From NCBI GenBank assembly GCA_945877575.1, contig CAMDUE010000004.1, positions 124,001 to 188,000 of the forward strand: a stretch of DNA of 64,000 nt. The letters are read 5' to 3'. The notes under the pieces were generated by a model. It did not search any database. It was not told the origin of the DNA and was given only the letters and a program-made list of their open reading frames with translations. The position numbers and the translations under genes were made by a program. The DNA is from Chitinophaga pinensis. GTDB lineage: Bacteria > Bacteroidota > Bacteroidia > NS11-12g > UBA955. Positions 24,655-31,562 of the stretch are shown here, piece by piece; positions within the stretch are counted from its first letter, which is position 1, and each line of letters starts with the position of its first letter.

Positions 24655-25074
24655 TCATTTATTAAATTCTTGGATACCTAATCGCTTATAGTTTTCAATT
24701 TCATCTTCTCGTGCAACAACTAATGCTATAAGACCACCACCTATTCCTACATCCAACCACCCCAGAGGGTTACCTGATACGGCTACTAACAATCCCGCAC
24801 CAACTTCATAACCGCCTAAAATACTCCAAACATAATTCCAACTGCGCATACGCTTAGCTTTTTTGAAAAAACTGTATGCTTGGGTTTTATTATTTGTTAA
24901 AGCAATGTCTTTAGCTAGACCCAATTTCAATTCCATGCCTTGATAGAAGATATCATCCCCAACGAGCATCATCTTTTTCATTGAAGAGTCCAAAGCTTCA
25001 GATTGCTGTGCATGGGAATAACCAGCAAACGAGCAAAAAAGAATCAAAATAAAAAATCGTTTCTTGATATTCAT
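24655..25074 (-). CDS. small exported/membrane protein, unknown
   Basis: About 139 residues beginning MNIKKRFFILILFC, with a signal peptide ending near 'SHAQ'. A helical region (about 20-75) ends in 'KRMRSWNYVW', followed by two Gly-rich hydrophobic segments ('ILGGYEVGAGLLVAVSGNPL' and 'GWLDVGIGGGLIALVV'). This tail arrangement is seen in several uncharacterised Bacteroidota proteins. An upstream in-frame ATG would add nine residues and spoil the signal peptide, so it is not used. No clear partner gene. Confidence 0.6.
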   Translation of the reverse strand: MNIKKRFFILILFCSFAGYSHAQQSEALDSSMKKMMLVGDDIFYQGMELKLGLAKDIALTNNKTQAYSFFKKAKRMRSWNYVWSILGGYEVGAGLLVAVSGNPLGWLDVGIGGGLIALVVAREDEIENYKRLGIQEFNK

Positions 25075-25288
25075 AGTATAAAATAGTACCATATAGTTCA
25101 ATTTGAAATAATCTCAATATTAATTATAGTTTCTTAAAAAAACCAATATGTAAAATACACCACAATAGTCAGATCATGATTTAAGCGAATTTAAGTTGCT
25201 AAATTTCAATTTGTAACGAATTCTTTTTGTGGTATTACACACAAAAAACTGTTCATAGTTTTAATATTATTTACTTATTCTTGTGAAA

Positions 25289-25456
25289 ATGTATAATCAT
25301 CTAAAAATGAATTACGCCATATCATTTCAAGAGAGAGCGAAGTTAGCCTTGGATCTATTATCCAAACAATCGCCGGTAACCTTAACGATGGCTCGCAATC
25401 AAGCTTTGAAATTGAAAAATCTAAGCAAAGTAGAGAAGAAGAAAAAGAGAGGTTAA
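25289..25456 (+). CDS. 55-residue basic ORF overlapping a pseudogene
   Basis: An open frame from ATG (alternative ATG at 25307) that encodes a lysine-rich peptide ('AISFQERAKLALDLLSKQSP' then 'VTLTMARNQALKLKNLSKVE', ending KKKKRG). It overlaps, in a different frame, the decayed polyvalent-kinase gene. It may be a real small gene that originally preceded the kinase, or simply a consequence of the kinase gene's codon use. I cannot decide between these from one sequence. Confidence 0.3.
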   Translation: MYNHLKMNYAISFQERAKLALDLLSKQSPVTLTMARNQALKLKNLSKVEKKKKRG

Positions 25457-25923
25457 TAAACTTCATTACACAAAATCATTTTTGGATTACCGGCCTAGAT
25501 TTTTCGCAATATGTGAGTGAGGGAGCTGAACAACGAGTTTATCTCAAGGGTTCAGAACATGTGCTTAAATTAAACGATTCTATTTATTACAGTAGTTGGA
25601 TAGATTATTTACATAATCTTCTTTTACATAATTTCTTTTTTCCTGATACTGCCTATGAACTCTTGGGTTTTACAGAAGAAAATCAAATGCTGTATGCAGT
25701 TGTAAAACAACCTTTTGTTTCAATTACCCAAGAAACTGACCTGAGCAAAGTAATAGAATTTCTGGAGGCGAATGGATTTATCAATAATTGAAATAATGAC
25801 TATGTCAATTATATCATTGGAGTAATTATTGAGGACTTACATGATGAGAATGTGCTTACGAAAATGGGTGTACATTATTTTATCGATACTGTTTTTTACT
25901 TTACCAAAGAATTTTGGACCTAG
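25297..25923 (+). pseudogene. putative polyvalent protein kinase, degraded
   Basis: One continuous frame carries recognisable parts of the putative polyvalent protein kinase family: 'YVSEGAEQRVYLKG' (nucleotide loop), 'HVLKLND', 'TAYELLGFTEENQMLYAVVK', then after an in-frame TGA at 25789-25791 'IIEDLHDENVLTKMG' (HDxN catalytic loop) and 'HYFIDTVFYFTKEFW' (metal-binding Asp). The frame lacks an ATG and is interrupted by that single stop, which separates the catalytic loop from the N-terminal half. A GTG at 25513 could give a truncated product, but it would have no active site. The best reading is a recently inactivated accessory gene. Confidence 0.7.
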
Positions 25924-25930
25924 AAGTGTT

Positions 25931-25970
25931 TTCAAAAACCCCGAAAACACTTGACTTACGGGGTTTTGAA
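25931..25970. terminator. hairpin beside the partial tmRNA copy
   Basis: Inverted arms TTCAAAAACCCCG and CGGGGTTTTGAA (one bulged A) flank a loop of about 15 nt. On the minus strand it lies just after the short tmRNA 3'-end copy at 25991-26008, the same order as the genuine tmRNA and its terminator. It may be the original ssrA terminator. Confidence 0.6.
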
Positions 25971-25990
25971 AGTGATAAGTTATTGATATC

Positions 25991-26008
25991 AGTGGAGTTG
26001 GGGGGAAT
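25991..26008. repeat. attL-like 18-bp copy of tmRNA 3' end
   Basis: AGTGGAGTTGGGGGGAAT is identical to 29735-29752, which covers the 3' acceptor end and part of the T arm of the intact tmRNA gene. The two copies are in direct orientation, 3.7 kb apart. The ssrA 3' end is a classic integration site for tyrosine-recombinase elements, so this is probably an attachment-site scar. Confidence 0.7.
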
Positions 26009-26025
26009 TAAACTATAAGTTTAAT
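26007..26025. repeat. perfect inverted repeat ATTAAACT/AGTTTAAT
   Basis: Eight-bp arms around ATA, touching the attL-like copy. It could be a recombinase or excisionase binding site, or an AT-rich hairpin; sequence alone does not decide. Confidence 0.5.
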
Positions 26026-26029
26026 GGTG

Positions 26030-26060
26030 TTTTAAGTAATTGATATTCAATTACTTAAAA
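26030..26060. repeat. perfect 14-bp inverted repeat
   Basis: The arms TTTTAAGTAATTGA and TCAATTACTTAAAA flank the 3-nt loop TAT. This long perfect AT-rich palindrome sits 22 nt inside the attL-like repeat. Possible roles are a recombination arm site or an RNA hairpin. Confidence 0.6.
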
Positions 26061-26118
26061 AGTACACTCAGATGTATTTTTGACTTATTTGGTCTATATG
26101 TGTAAACATTTGGGCAAC

Positions 26119-26242
26119 TGAAGTTTTACTTTTTGCGTCTTATCTTGCAATTAATTTTTAGCAGGATGATAAAAAACTTTTGAAGTTTTACTTTTTGCGT
26201 CTTATCTTACAATTAATTTTTAGCAGGATGATAAAAAACTTT
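26119..26242. repeat. 62-bp tandem duplication
   Basis: Two adjacent 62-bp copies (26119-26180 and 26181-26242) differ at a single base (TATCTTGC versus TATCTTAC). Each copy includes the presumed promoter region, the leader and the first codons ATG ATA AAA AAC of the SGNH protein gene. The upstream copy's ATG therefore starts a 5-codon frame that ends at TGA. It is a recent duplication, since it is almost perfect. Confidence 0.85.
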
Positions 26243-29200
26243 TTCAATCAAAACAGAAATTTCTCGTTGCTTTTGATGGGCCTTTTGCTCGTTTTTCCAG
26301 CCATTGCTCAGCCACCAGCGGGCGCCGTGGCGGCAAAACCCAATATCATTTATTATGCCGGCGGCAAGTGCGATTTTTATGATGCCAACAGCAATTTGTT
26401 GCTTTCTGTGGATGCCGCGGAAGCGGGATGGTCGGCTACCCCTGCGAAAGCTGCATGGGTAGTGGTAACCCCTACGAGTGGTGGATATTATGAATTTCCC
26501 AATTATTCGAGCAATGCATCAATTTGCAATACCCATCAATATTTACAGTCATTTTGGAATTCAGATACCATTTTCAATGAGTTGGTGCTTTTATCTGGGG
26601 TGAACAGCACGGCGAATTTGATGTTCAAAGCGAAACAAGTTCTGAAGGTGACCAATTATGATTTTTCGAAATCGTTTGTATTGAATACGGATTATTCGGT
26701 GAGTGGCAAGGTCATTACACAAAAATCAGCTGCAGTGTCTGCCACGTATGCCACCAAAGGAGGTGTTAAGGGCAATGGGCAATCGAATGGACTCATGAAT
26801 ACCAACCCCACTTCATGGACATGCGTTACCTATGTTCCGGATCGATCTGATTGGGGTGGTAATTCAATTTTTTCGTATAAGGGGGATAAGTTACCCAAGA
26901 CCATGTCTAAATTGAAGAACAAACAATCTTTGGTGATACAGGCATATGGCATGAGTATTACCGCGGGGTTGAATGTGAGTGGATTTGCAGGCGATGATAA
27001 GAATTTCAAGCCAACCAAGCCTTACATGCATAGCTATGTAGATTTATTGGGTGAAGGGTTGTTGGCTAAGTTCGGTGGAAACATCACGATGATCAATGGG
27101 TCATGTGGCGGAAAAACCGTTGCTTGGATTGATCAATATTGTAAAAGTATGGTCAACCCCAATAATCCCGATTTGGTGATTTTGGATATGGGTATGAACG
27201 ACATTTGGGGTACAACGGATGCGGCGTTTAAAACCAGTATGCAATCTTGTATCGATAAGATAAAAAAAGATTGCCCCAATGCGGAGTTTATACTGGTTGG
27301 TAATATGTTGCCCGATGTAAATTCTCAAGGTTCTCCCGCCAACGGAGACGTGCTGATGTATGGGTTTTTGTCGCAGTTAAAATCATTGGAATCAGCTGGG
27401 GTTGTTGTGATGGATATGACAACAATGAGTGATAGTATCTATCGTAGAAAGGGTGCCAAACACTGTACTTCGAATTCTTTGCATCCGAATGATTATTTGG
27501 CCAGGTGGTATGCTCAAGGTTTGTTGGAGGTGTTCAATGATGGTTCATCACCTAGCCCCAATTCGAGTAAGACCTATTATGTAAACAGCACAGGCAATAA
27601 CACCGATGGTTTGACATTGGCCACAGCATGGACGTCTCTTGCAAAAGTCAATGCACAGGTATTTCAACCCGGCGATAGAGTTTTGTTCGAAGGTGGCAAG
27701 ACATTTACGGGTAATATAGAATTGGATGCCTTGGATGGTAATATTGCCCTGAAGCCCATCGTGTTCTCTACTTATGGGTCTGGTAGAGCGACTATTAATA
27801 CCACGGTTACGAATAAATGTGGTTTCAAAGCCACCAATTTACAAGGAGTGCATATCAGCAATTTGGTGTTTAAGGGTCCTGGAAATGGCACGCAAAAGGA
27901 CATAGATGGGGTGTTGTTTTTTACGGATAAAACGGCTGGTTATTTATCGAATATCGACCTAACAAATGTGGAGGTTGCAGGGTTTGGCTACTGTGGAATA
28001 CGTTTTTATTCTAGTTGGTCTGCCACGGTGAAGGCAGGTTACCGCGGGGTGCGTATCGATAGTTGCTCGGTGCATGACTGTAGGGAAAATGGCATTGTTT
28101 CATTTGCTTATGATGATCAAACGACCAATTTTTATCACCACAGGGATTTTCAAATTCGCAATACCGAAGTATATAATATTACAGGCTATGCTGCTGCGAG
28201 TCACAAAGGCAGTGGTATTGTGCTTTCTCAAATTGATTATTCACTCATTGAGCGATGCGTTGCCTACAATACAGGTACACTGAATTCAGCTTGCGGTGGA
28301 CCGGGAGGCATTTGGGTTTGGTCTGCCGATAACATAACCATACAGTATTGCGAATCTCACCACAATTCCTCTGGGACATCAACTGGTTGCGATGGCTTGG
28401 GTTTTGATTTGGATGGTGGCGTAACCAATTCGGTTGTTCAATATTGTTACTCCCATGATAACGACGGCGCCGGCTATTTGTTGGGTAATTTCACAGGAGC
28501 TCGCGCTTGGGGTAGCAATACGGTGCGATACAATATTAGCATCAATGATGCCCGCACGAATAACAGTGCGGTGACTCTATTTACTGCCCCAAATACCACC
28601 TGGAACGGATTGAATTTTTACAACAATACGGTGTACCTGAGTGGTTCAACCAAGAACAAATACACTACATTCGGTGCATTTCAAATGACGGATTATGGAA
28701 CCAATATGTCGGGGGTGAAATGTTATAACAACATATTTCAGGTATCTGGATCAGGTAATGCCGGCCCGCTTTCATTGGTTCATATTCCTGCCACCTTTGT
28801 GTCGCAAAATCCCTTGCTAATGGGAAATTTGTATTGGAGTTCTGGTGGTGCCTTTAAAATTACCTATGGCAATGCATACAGTAGTTTGTCGGCATTTCGT
28901 TCTACCGGCAACGAAAACTTAAATGGGAATAATGTGGGTGTGGAAGCCGATCCCTTATTGACGGGCATTGCCAATGCGGCGTCATTGTTGTATCCCAAGG
29001 ACAACAATTCATTGAGTCAATTTCAATTGGTTTCGAGTTCTCCCGCAAAAGATGCTGGGCTTGATTTATCAAAGGAAATGGGCCTTTCCGCGGGTGCCCG
29101 CGATTTTTGGGGTGGTTCAATACCCACCGGTACTAAATATGATATTGGTGCGCACGAATATGGCGGCGTAGTTTTATCTGTGGCAGATGGTCTCAAGAAG

Positions 29201-29458
29201 ACGTACTTTCACATTCAATCCAACCCAATCACAAATGGTGTTTTGGAGGTAGAGATAGATCGTGCAAGTCAAAAAGGTAATCTATTCCTGTTGACGGACA
29301 TCACGGGAAAAACCGTCTACTTGGATCAAAAGTATGATCACACCAACGATACAAAAATATCTATGGATGTGTCGATTCTTCCCTCAGGCATGTATTGGTT
29401 GACGTTGGTCGGGGACAATCAGCGCTTGCAAATGGCCCAAGTGGTCATTTACCAATAA
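26228..29458 (+). CDS. T9SS-secreted SGNH hydrolase with beta-helix
   Basis: About 1076 residues. A signal peptide (MIKNFFNQ, hydrophobic core, ending 'AIAQ') is followed by an N-terminal beta domain. An SGNH/GDSL-type hydrolase domain lies at about 230-440: block I 'QAYGMSITAG' (Met where GDS has Asp), 'INGSCGGKT', block III 'ILDMGMNDIWG' and block V 'NSLHPNDY'. A right-handed parallel beta-helix (about 460-950, beginning 'KTYYVNSTGNNTDGLTLATA') contains many pectate-lyase-like turns. A T9SS type A sorting domain ends the protein ('SNPITNGVLEVEI', 'LLTDITGKTVY', 'LPSGMYWLTLV'). It probably deacylates and binds a polysaccharide outside the cell. The start is set by the duplicated leader. Confidence 0.8.
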   Translation: MIKNFFNQNRNFSLLLMGLLLVFPAIAQPPAGAVAAKPNIIYYAGGKCDFYDANSNLLLSVDAAEAGWSATPAKAAWVVVTPTSGGYYEFPNYSSNASICNTHQYLQSFWNSDTIFNELVLLSGVNSTANLMFKAKQVLKVTNYDFSKSFVLNTDYSVSGKVITQKSAAVSATYATKGGVKGNGQSNGLMNTNPTSWTCVTYVPDRSDWGGNSIFSYKGDKLPKTMSKLKNKQSLVIQAYGMSITAGLNVSGFAGDDKNFKPTKPYMHSYVDLLGEGLLAKFGGNITMINGSCGGKTVAWIDQYCKSMVNPNNPDLVILDMGMNDIWGTTDAAFKTSMQSCIDKIKKDCPNAEFILVGNMLPDVNSQGSPANGDVLMYGFLSQLKSLESAGVVVMDMTTMSDSIYRRKGAKHCTSNSLHPNDYLARWYAQGLLEVFNDGSSPSPNSSKTYYVNSTGNNTDGLTLATAWTSLAKVNAQVFQPGDRVLFEGGKTFTGNIELDALDGNIALKPIVFSTYGSGRATINTTVTNKCGFKATNLQGVHISNLVFKGPGNGTQKDIDGVLFFTDKTAGYLSNIDLTNVEVAGFGYCGIRFYSSWSATVKAGYRGVRIDSCSVHDCRENGIVSFAYDDQTTNFYHHRDFQIRNTEVYNITGYAAASHKGSGIVLSQIDYSLIERCVAYNTGTLNSACGGPGGIWVWSADNITIQYCESHHNSSGTSTGCDGLGFDLDGGVTNSVVQYCYSHDNDGAGYLLGNFTGARAWGSNTVRYNISINDARTNNSAVTLFTAPNTTWNGLNFYNNTVYLSGSTKNKYTTFGAFQMTDYGTNMSGVKCYNNIFQVSGSGNAGPLSLVHIPATFVSQNPLLMGNLYWSSGGAFKITYGNAYSSLSAFRSTGNENLNGNNVGVEADPLLTGIANAASLLYPKDNNSLSQFQLVSSSPAKDAGLDLSKEMGLSAGARDFWGGSIPTGTKYDIGAHEYGGVVLSVADGLKKTYFHIQSNPITNGVLEVEIDRASQKGNLFLLTDITGKTVYLDQKYDHTNDTKISMDVSILPSGMYWLTLVGDNQRLQMAQVVIYQ

Positions 29459-29461
29459 CGA

Positions 29462-29650
29462 TTACTCAGCTGCGTCGCGGAAGCTATCCATCAAATCGCT
29501 AGAGATTCCAGTGAAACTGAAACCACCATCATGGAATAGGTTCTGCATCGTTACCATGCGGGTGTAGTCGGAGAACAAGCTTACGCAATATTCAGCACAG
29601 GCTTCAGCGCTTCCCTTAGACAGAATCTCTATTATTGGGAACGTCCAAAA
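29462..29650 (-). pseudogene. 3' remnant of an SDR oxidoreductase gene
   Basis: A minus-strand frame of about 60 codons whose sequence ('KGSAEACAEYCVSLFSDYTR', then 'MVTMQNLFHDGGFSFTGIS') matches the C-terminal end of short-chain dehydrogenase/reductase proteins of Bacteroidota. The Rossmann domain and the catalytic Ser-Tyr-Lys region are entirely missing, because the frame runs out upstream into the repeat and terminator next to the tmRNA. It is therefore a truncated leftover, probably cut when DNA was inserted at the tmRNA locus. It ends 3 nt from the stop of the convergent SGNH gene. Confidence 0.6.
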
Positions 29651-29666
29651 TCGACCGTGATGATTT

Positions 29667-29680
29667 TGTGTAAACATTTG
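29667..29680. repeat. 14-bp direct repeat TGTGTAAACATTTG
   Basis: Identical to 26099-26112, in the same orientation. The two copies enclose the SGNH gene and the SDR remnant and lie inside the 18-bp tmRNA-end repeats. They may be arm-type binding sites or the edges of a nested insertion. Confidence 0.5.
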
Positions 29681-29694
29681 TGTAAACCAAAATT

Positions 29695-29720
29695 AAAAAA
29701 CCCCTGTATTTACAGGGGTT
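29695..29720 (-). terminator. tmRNA terminator
   Basis: The stem CCCCTGT / ACAGGGG is followed on the minus strand by six T residues, about 17 nt after the tmRNA 3' end. A strong intrinsic terminator. Confidence 0.85.
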
Positions 29721-29734
29721 TAGAGTGTTTTTGG

Positions 29735-29752
29735 AGTGGAGTTGGGGGGAAT
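29735..29752. repeat. attR-like 18 bp within tmRNA 3' end
   Basis: The second copy of AGTGGAGTTGGGGGGAAT. It belongs to the intact tmRNA and would be the functional side of an integration event, keeping the RNA gene complete. Confidence 0.65.
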
Positions 29753-30109
29753 CGAACCCCCGTCCGGAGATGCGAAAGCTGGCGCTTTCTACAGGTTTAG
29801 AACCGGATTGATTTTCGGGTTATCTTAGGCTCCGTTCTTGCCACAGGGTAACCTTAGCGAACTTTATAATGCTTAAGGCCATTCGCAATTCCTTGTGCAT
29901 ACCCGTGCAGGTCGATTGCCTCTGATGAACCTCGGCACGAGTCAAGAAGTTCGAGACAAATGGCAATGTGCTAATCGCTCGGATTAAGCAGCCATGGCGT
30001 AGTTATTTTCGCCTCTTAATGGTTTGAAAGTTCTGATTTCGGTGCAACACTTACAACGCACCACCTGCTTACACCGCGTTCAATCATCCCGTCAATTCCG
30101 ATCAACCCC
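29737..30109 (-). ncRNA. ssrA: transfer-messenger RNA (tmRNA)
   Basis: Read on the minus strand, the RNA is 373 nt. Its 5' end GGGGTTG pairs with the 3' end CAACTCC (one G-U), followed by discriminator A with no encoded CCA. The T arm is GGGGG-TTCGATT-CCCCC. The resume frame at 30013 down to 29984 reads GGC GAA AAT AAC TAC GCC ATG GCT GCT TAA, giving the tag GENNYAMAA, which ends in the AA degradation signal. tmRNA with SmpB rescues stalled ribosomes and marks the incomplete protein for proteolysis. A terminator follows. The 3' end is duplicated at 25991. Confidence 0.95.
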
Positions 30110-30156
30110 AAACGCAAATGCAAAGTTACGACAATAAATCCCGATTTTTGCTTTCA

Positions 30157-30915
30157 ATGAGTCTCAAGGCCATTTTTCTTCTTCTGATTGCTTCCTTTTC
30201 GATGAATGGGAGTTTTTTGACGGCTCAAACTCAGAACGGTGCTTTTAAGTTTTGGGAAAATTTGAATACACCGTTGGCTAAATTCCAGAGTACGTTTGAT
30301 TCGCTCAAGGGGGATTCGTTTCAAATATCTTTCGGCATAATGTCTAATACGCTTTTCGAGAAACACATAGGGGGTGAGGGTCATTCCCTGTATGGATTGA
30401 GATTGCAGCGTAAAAGCATCCCCCGAAAAGAAGAAAATTGGCTTCGGCCGCTGGCCATTTTTGATGTGGTGACTGCAAGTGGTACGTTATTGAATGTGGC
30501 TTTGGGTGTGCCTGAGGAAGACAGCGCCACGAAGTTTGGTGATTTTGCGTGGGGGGAAATGGCAGATCTGAGAAATGTGACGGCGTTTGATGATCATTTC
30601 GTGGCCGATCAGTACATTTTGCCGCTTCCTTGCAATCATTATCCTATTTATGTGGCTTATTGGGGACCGGGGGAGGCGACGCTTTCTTTGGATGATGATT
30701 TTGCAGATGGACTCGATTTAGGGCAGGTAATTCCGTTTTTGGAAGAGCAAAAAGGGCATCAGGAAGCCTATCATGGCGCGCATTGTATGGATATTTTTAA
30801 AGAGGTCATTTTTGATATTCAAACCCGACATGCCGACATTAGGGAAATCAATGATTTTGTGGAAAAGCTTACCGCTTTGGGGTTTCGCTTGAAGGTGATG
30901 TATCCGGTAGATTGA
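30157..30915 (+). CDS. secreted protein of unknown function
   Basis: About 252 residues. The start MSLKAIFLLLIASFSMNG gives a clean signal peptide ending near 'LTAQ'; an in-frame ATG 13 codons upstream would put a polar tail in front of it. A GATTTTTG element resembling a -7 box lies 6 nt before this ATG. The mature domain contains 'GLRLQRKSIPRKEENWLRPL', 'LLNVALGVPEEDSATKFGDF' and 'HGAHCMDIFKEVIFDIQTRH' without a recognised family. It is transcribed away from the tmRNA and ends 2 nt from the convergent YqgE/AlgH gene. Confidence 0.65.
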   Translation: MSLKAIFLLLIASFSMNGSFLTAQTQNGAFKFWENLNTPLAKFQSTFDSLKGDSFQISFGIMSNTLFEKHIGGEGHSLYGLRLQRKSIPRKEENWLRPLAIFDVVTASGTLLNVALGVPEEDSATKFGDFAWGEMADLRNVTAFDDHFVADQYILPLPCNHYPIYVAYWGPGEATLSLDDDFADGLDLGQVIPFLEEQKGHQEAYHGAHCMDIFKEVIFDIQTRHADIREINDFVEKLTALGFRLKVMYPVD

Positions 30916-30916
30916 T

Positions 30917-31480
30917 TTAATTCAACGAAGCATCATAGGGGGCGTGCGAAAGCCACTCGTAGGTTCCGCCGAGGTCTGTTAGAGCTTGCTTCCATGCGTC
31001 GTCGCTGTGTTTGGAAAGGTATTCGGGCTTGAATTTGGATGTGATCCAGGTTTGGGCCTTAAGTTCTTTTTGGAGTTGGCCGGGTGCCCATCCGCAGTAA
31101 CCAGAAATGGCATAGGTCTGATCTTTGTTGAGCAGCCCATTTTTGTAGTGCGTAAGGATTTCGTAGGTGTCGCCTCCCCAAAAGTATCCGCATCCAACAG
31201 AGACAGAACCCTCAATTTCAGGGTTTTTGTGTAAAATATTGATGGAATCTTTTTGATCAACAGGTCCGCCGAGACAAAGCGGCAGCTCTAAAGACGTACT
31301 TTTGTCTTCGTTCTCAATGCGCACAAAATAGGGAGAGACTTCGTTGACTACAACACCCAGAGTACCTTCTTGGTTGTGGTCAATGATGACAATGAGCCTC
31401 CTAAAGAAATGCTCATCGGTGATGAACGGTTCTGCGATAAGCAAGGTTCCGTTGGAGATTTGTGCGTTCAAGAACTGCAA
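30917..31480 (-). CDS. YqgE/AlgH family protein
   Basis: About 187 residues of the UPF0301 (YqgE/AlgH) family. Characteristic blocks: 'GTLLIAEPFITDEHFFRRLI', 'VIIDHNQEGTLGVVVNEV', 'PLCLGGPVDQ', and 'ISGYCGWAPGQLQKEL' with the family's GYAGW-type motif. The function of the family is uncertain; AlgH was linked to alginate regulation in Pseudomonas. Homologues start about 10 residues before 'GTLLIAEPF', so I choose the TTG at 31480. An in-frame ATG at 31555 would add 25 unusual residues. This start choice is uncertain. Confidence 0.75.
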   Translation of the reverse strand: MQFLNAQISNGTLLIAEPFITDEHFFRRLIVIIDHNQEGTLGVVVNEVSPYFVRIENEDKSTSLELPLCLGGPVDQKDSINILHKNPEIEGSVSVGCGYFWGGDTYEILTHYKNGLLNKDQTYAISGYCGWAPGQLQKELKAQTWITSKFKPEYLSKHSDDAWKQALTDLGGTYEWLSHAPYDASLN

Positions 31481-31562
31481 TGTTATAAAAAAAGTTGAAC
31501 AATTGGAAAGCCGATTTGGAATAATCGAAAACTTTACATATTGTTGAAAAAACAATAAGACT

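Larger units (their letters stand above)
25924..26227. other. gene-free junction rich in repeats
   Basis: No coding sequence is visible in these roughly 300 bases. In order they hold a terminator-like hairpin, an 18-bp copy of the tmRNA 3' end, two perfect AT-rich inverted repeats, a 14-bp repeat shared with 29667, and a 62-bp tandem duplication running into the start of the next gene. The density of repeats is characteristic of a mobile-element boundary. Confidence 0.6.

Noticed and set aside
25789-25791. TGA as a selenocysteine or recoding site in the kinase frame
   Set aside because: No stem-loop resembling a SECIS element was noticed just downstream, and the start codon of the gene is also missing; ordinary decay is simpler.
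26228-29458. Transposon carrying the SGNH gene
   Set aside because: No transposase or terminal inverted repeats were seen; the flanking repeats fit site-specific integration at ssrA better.
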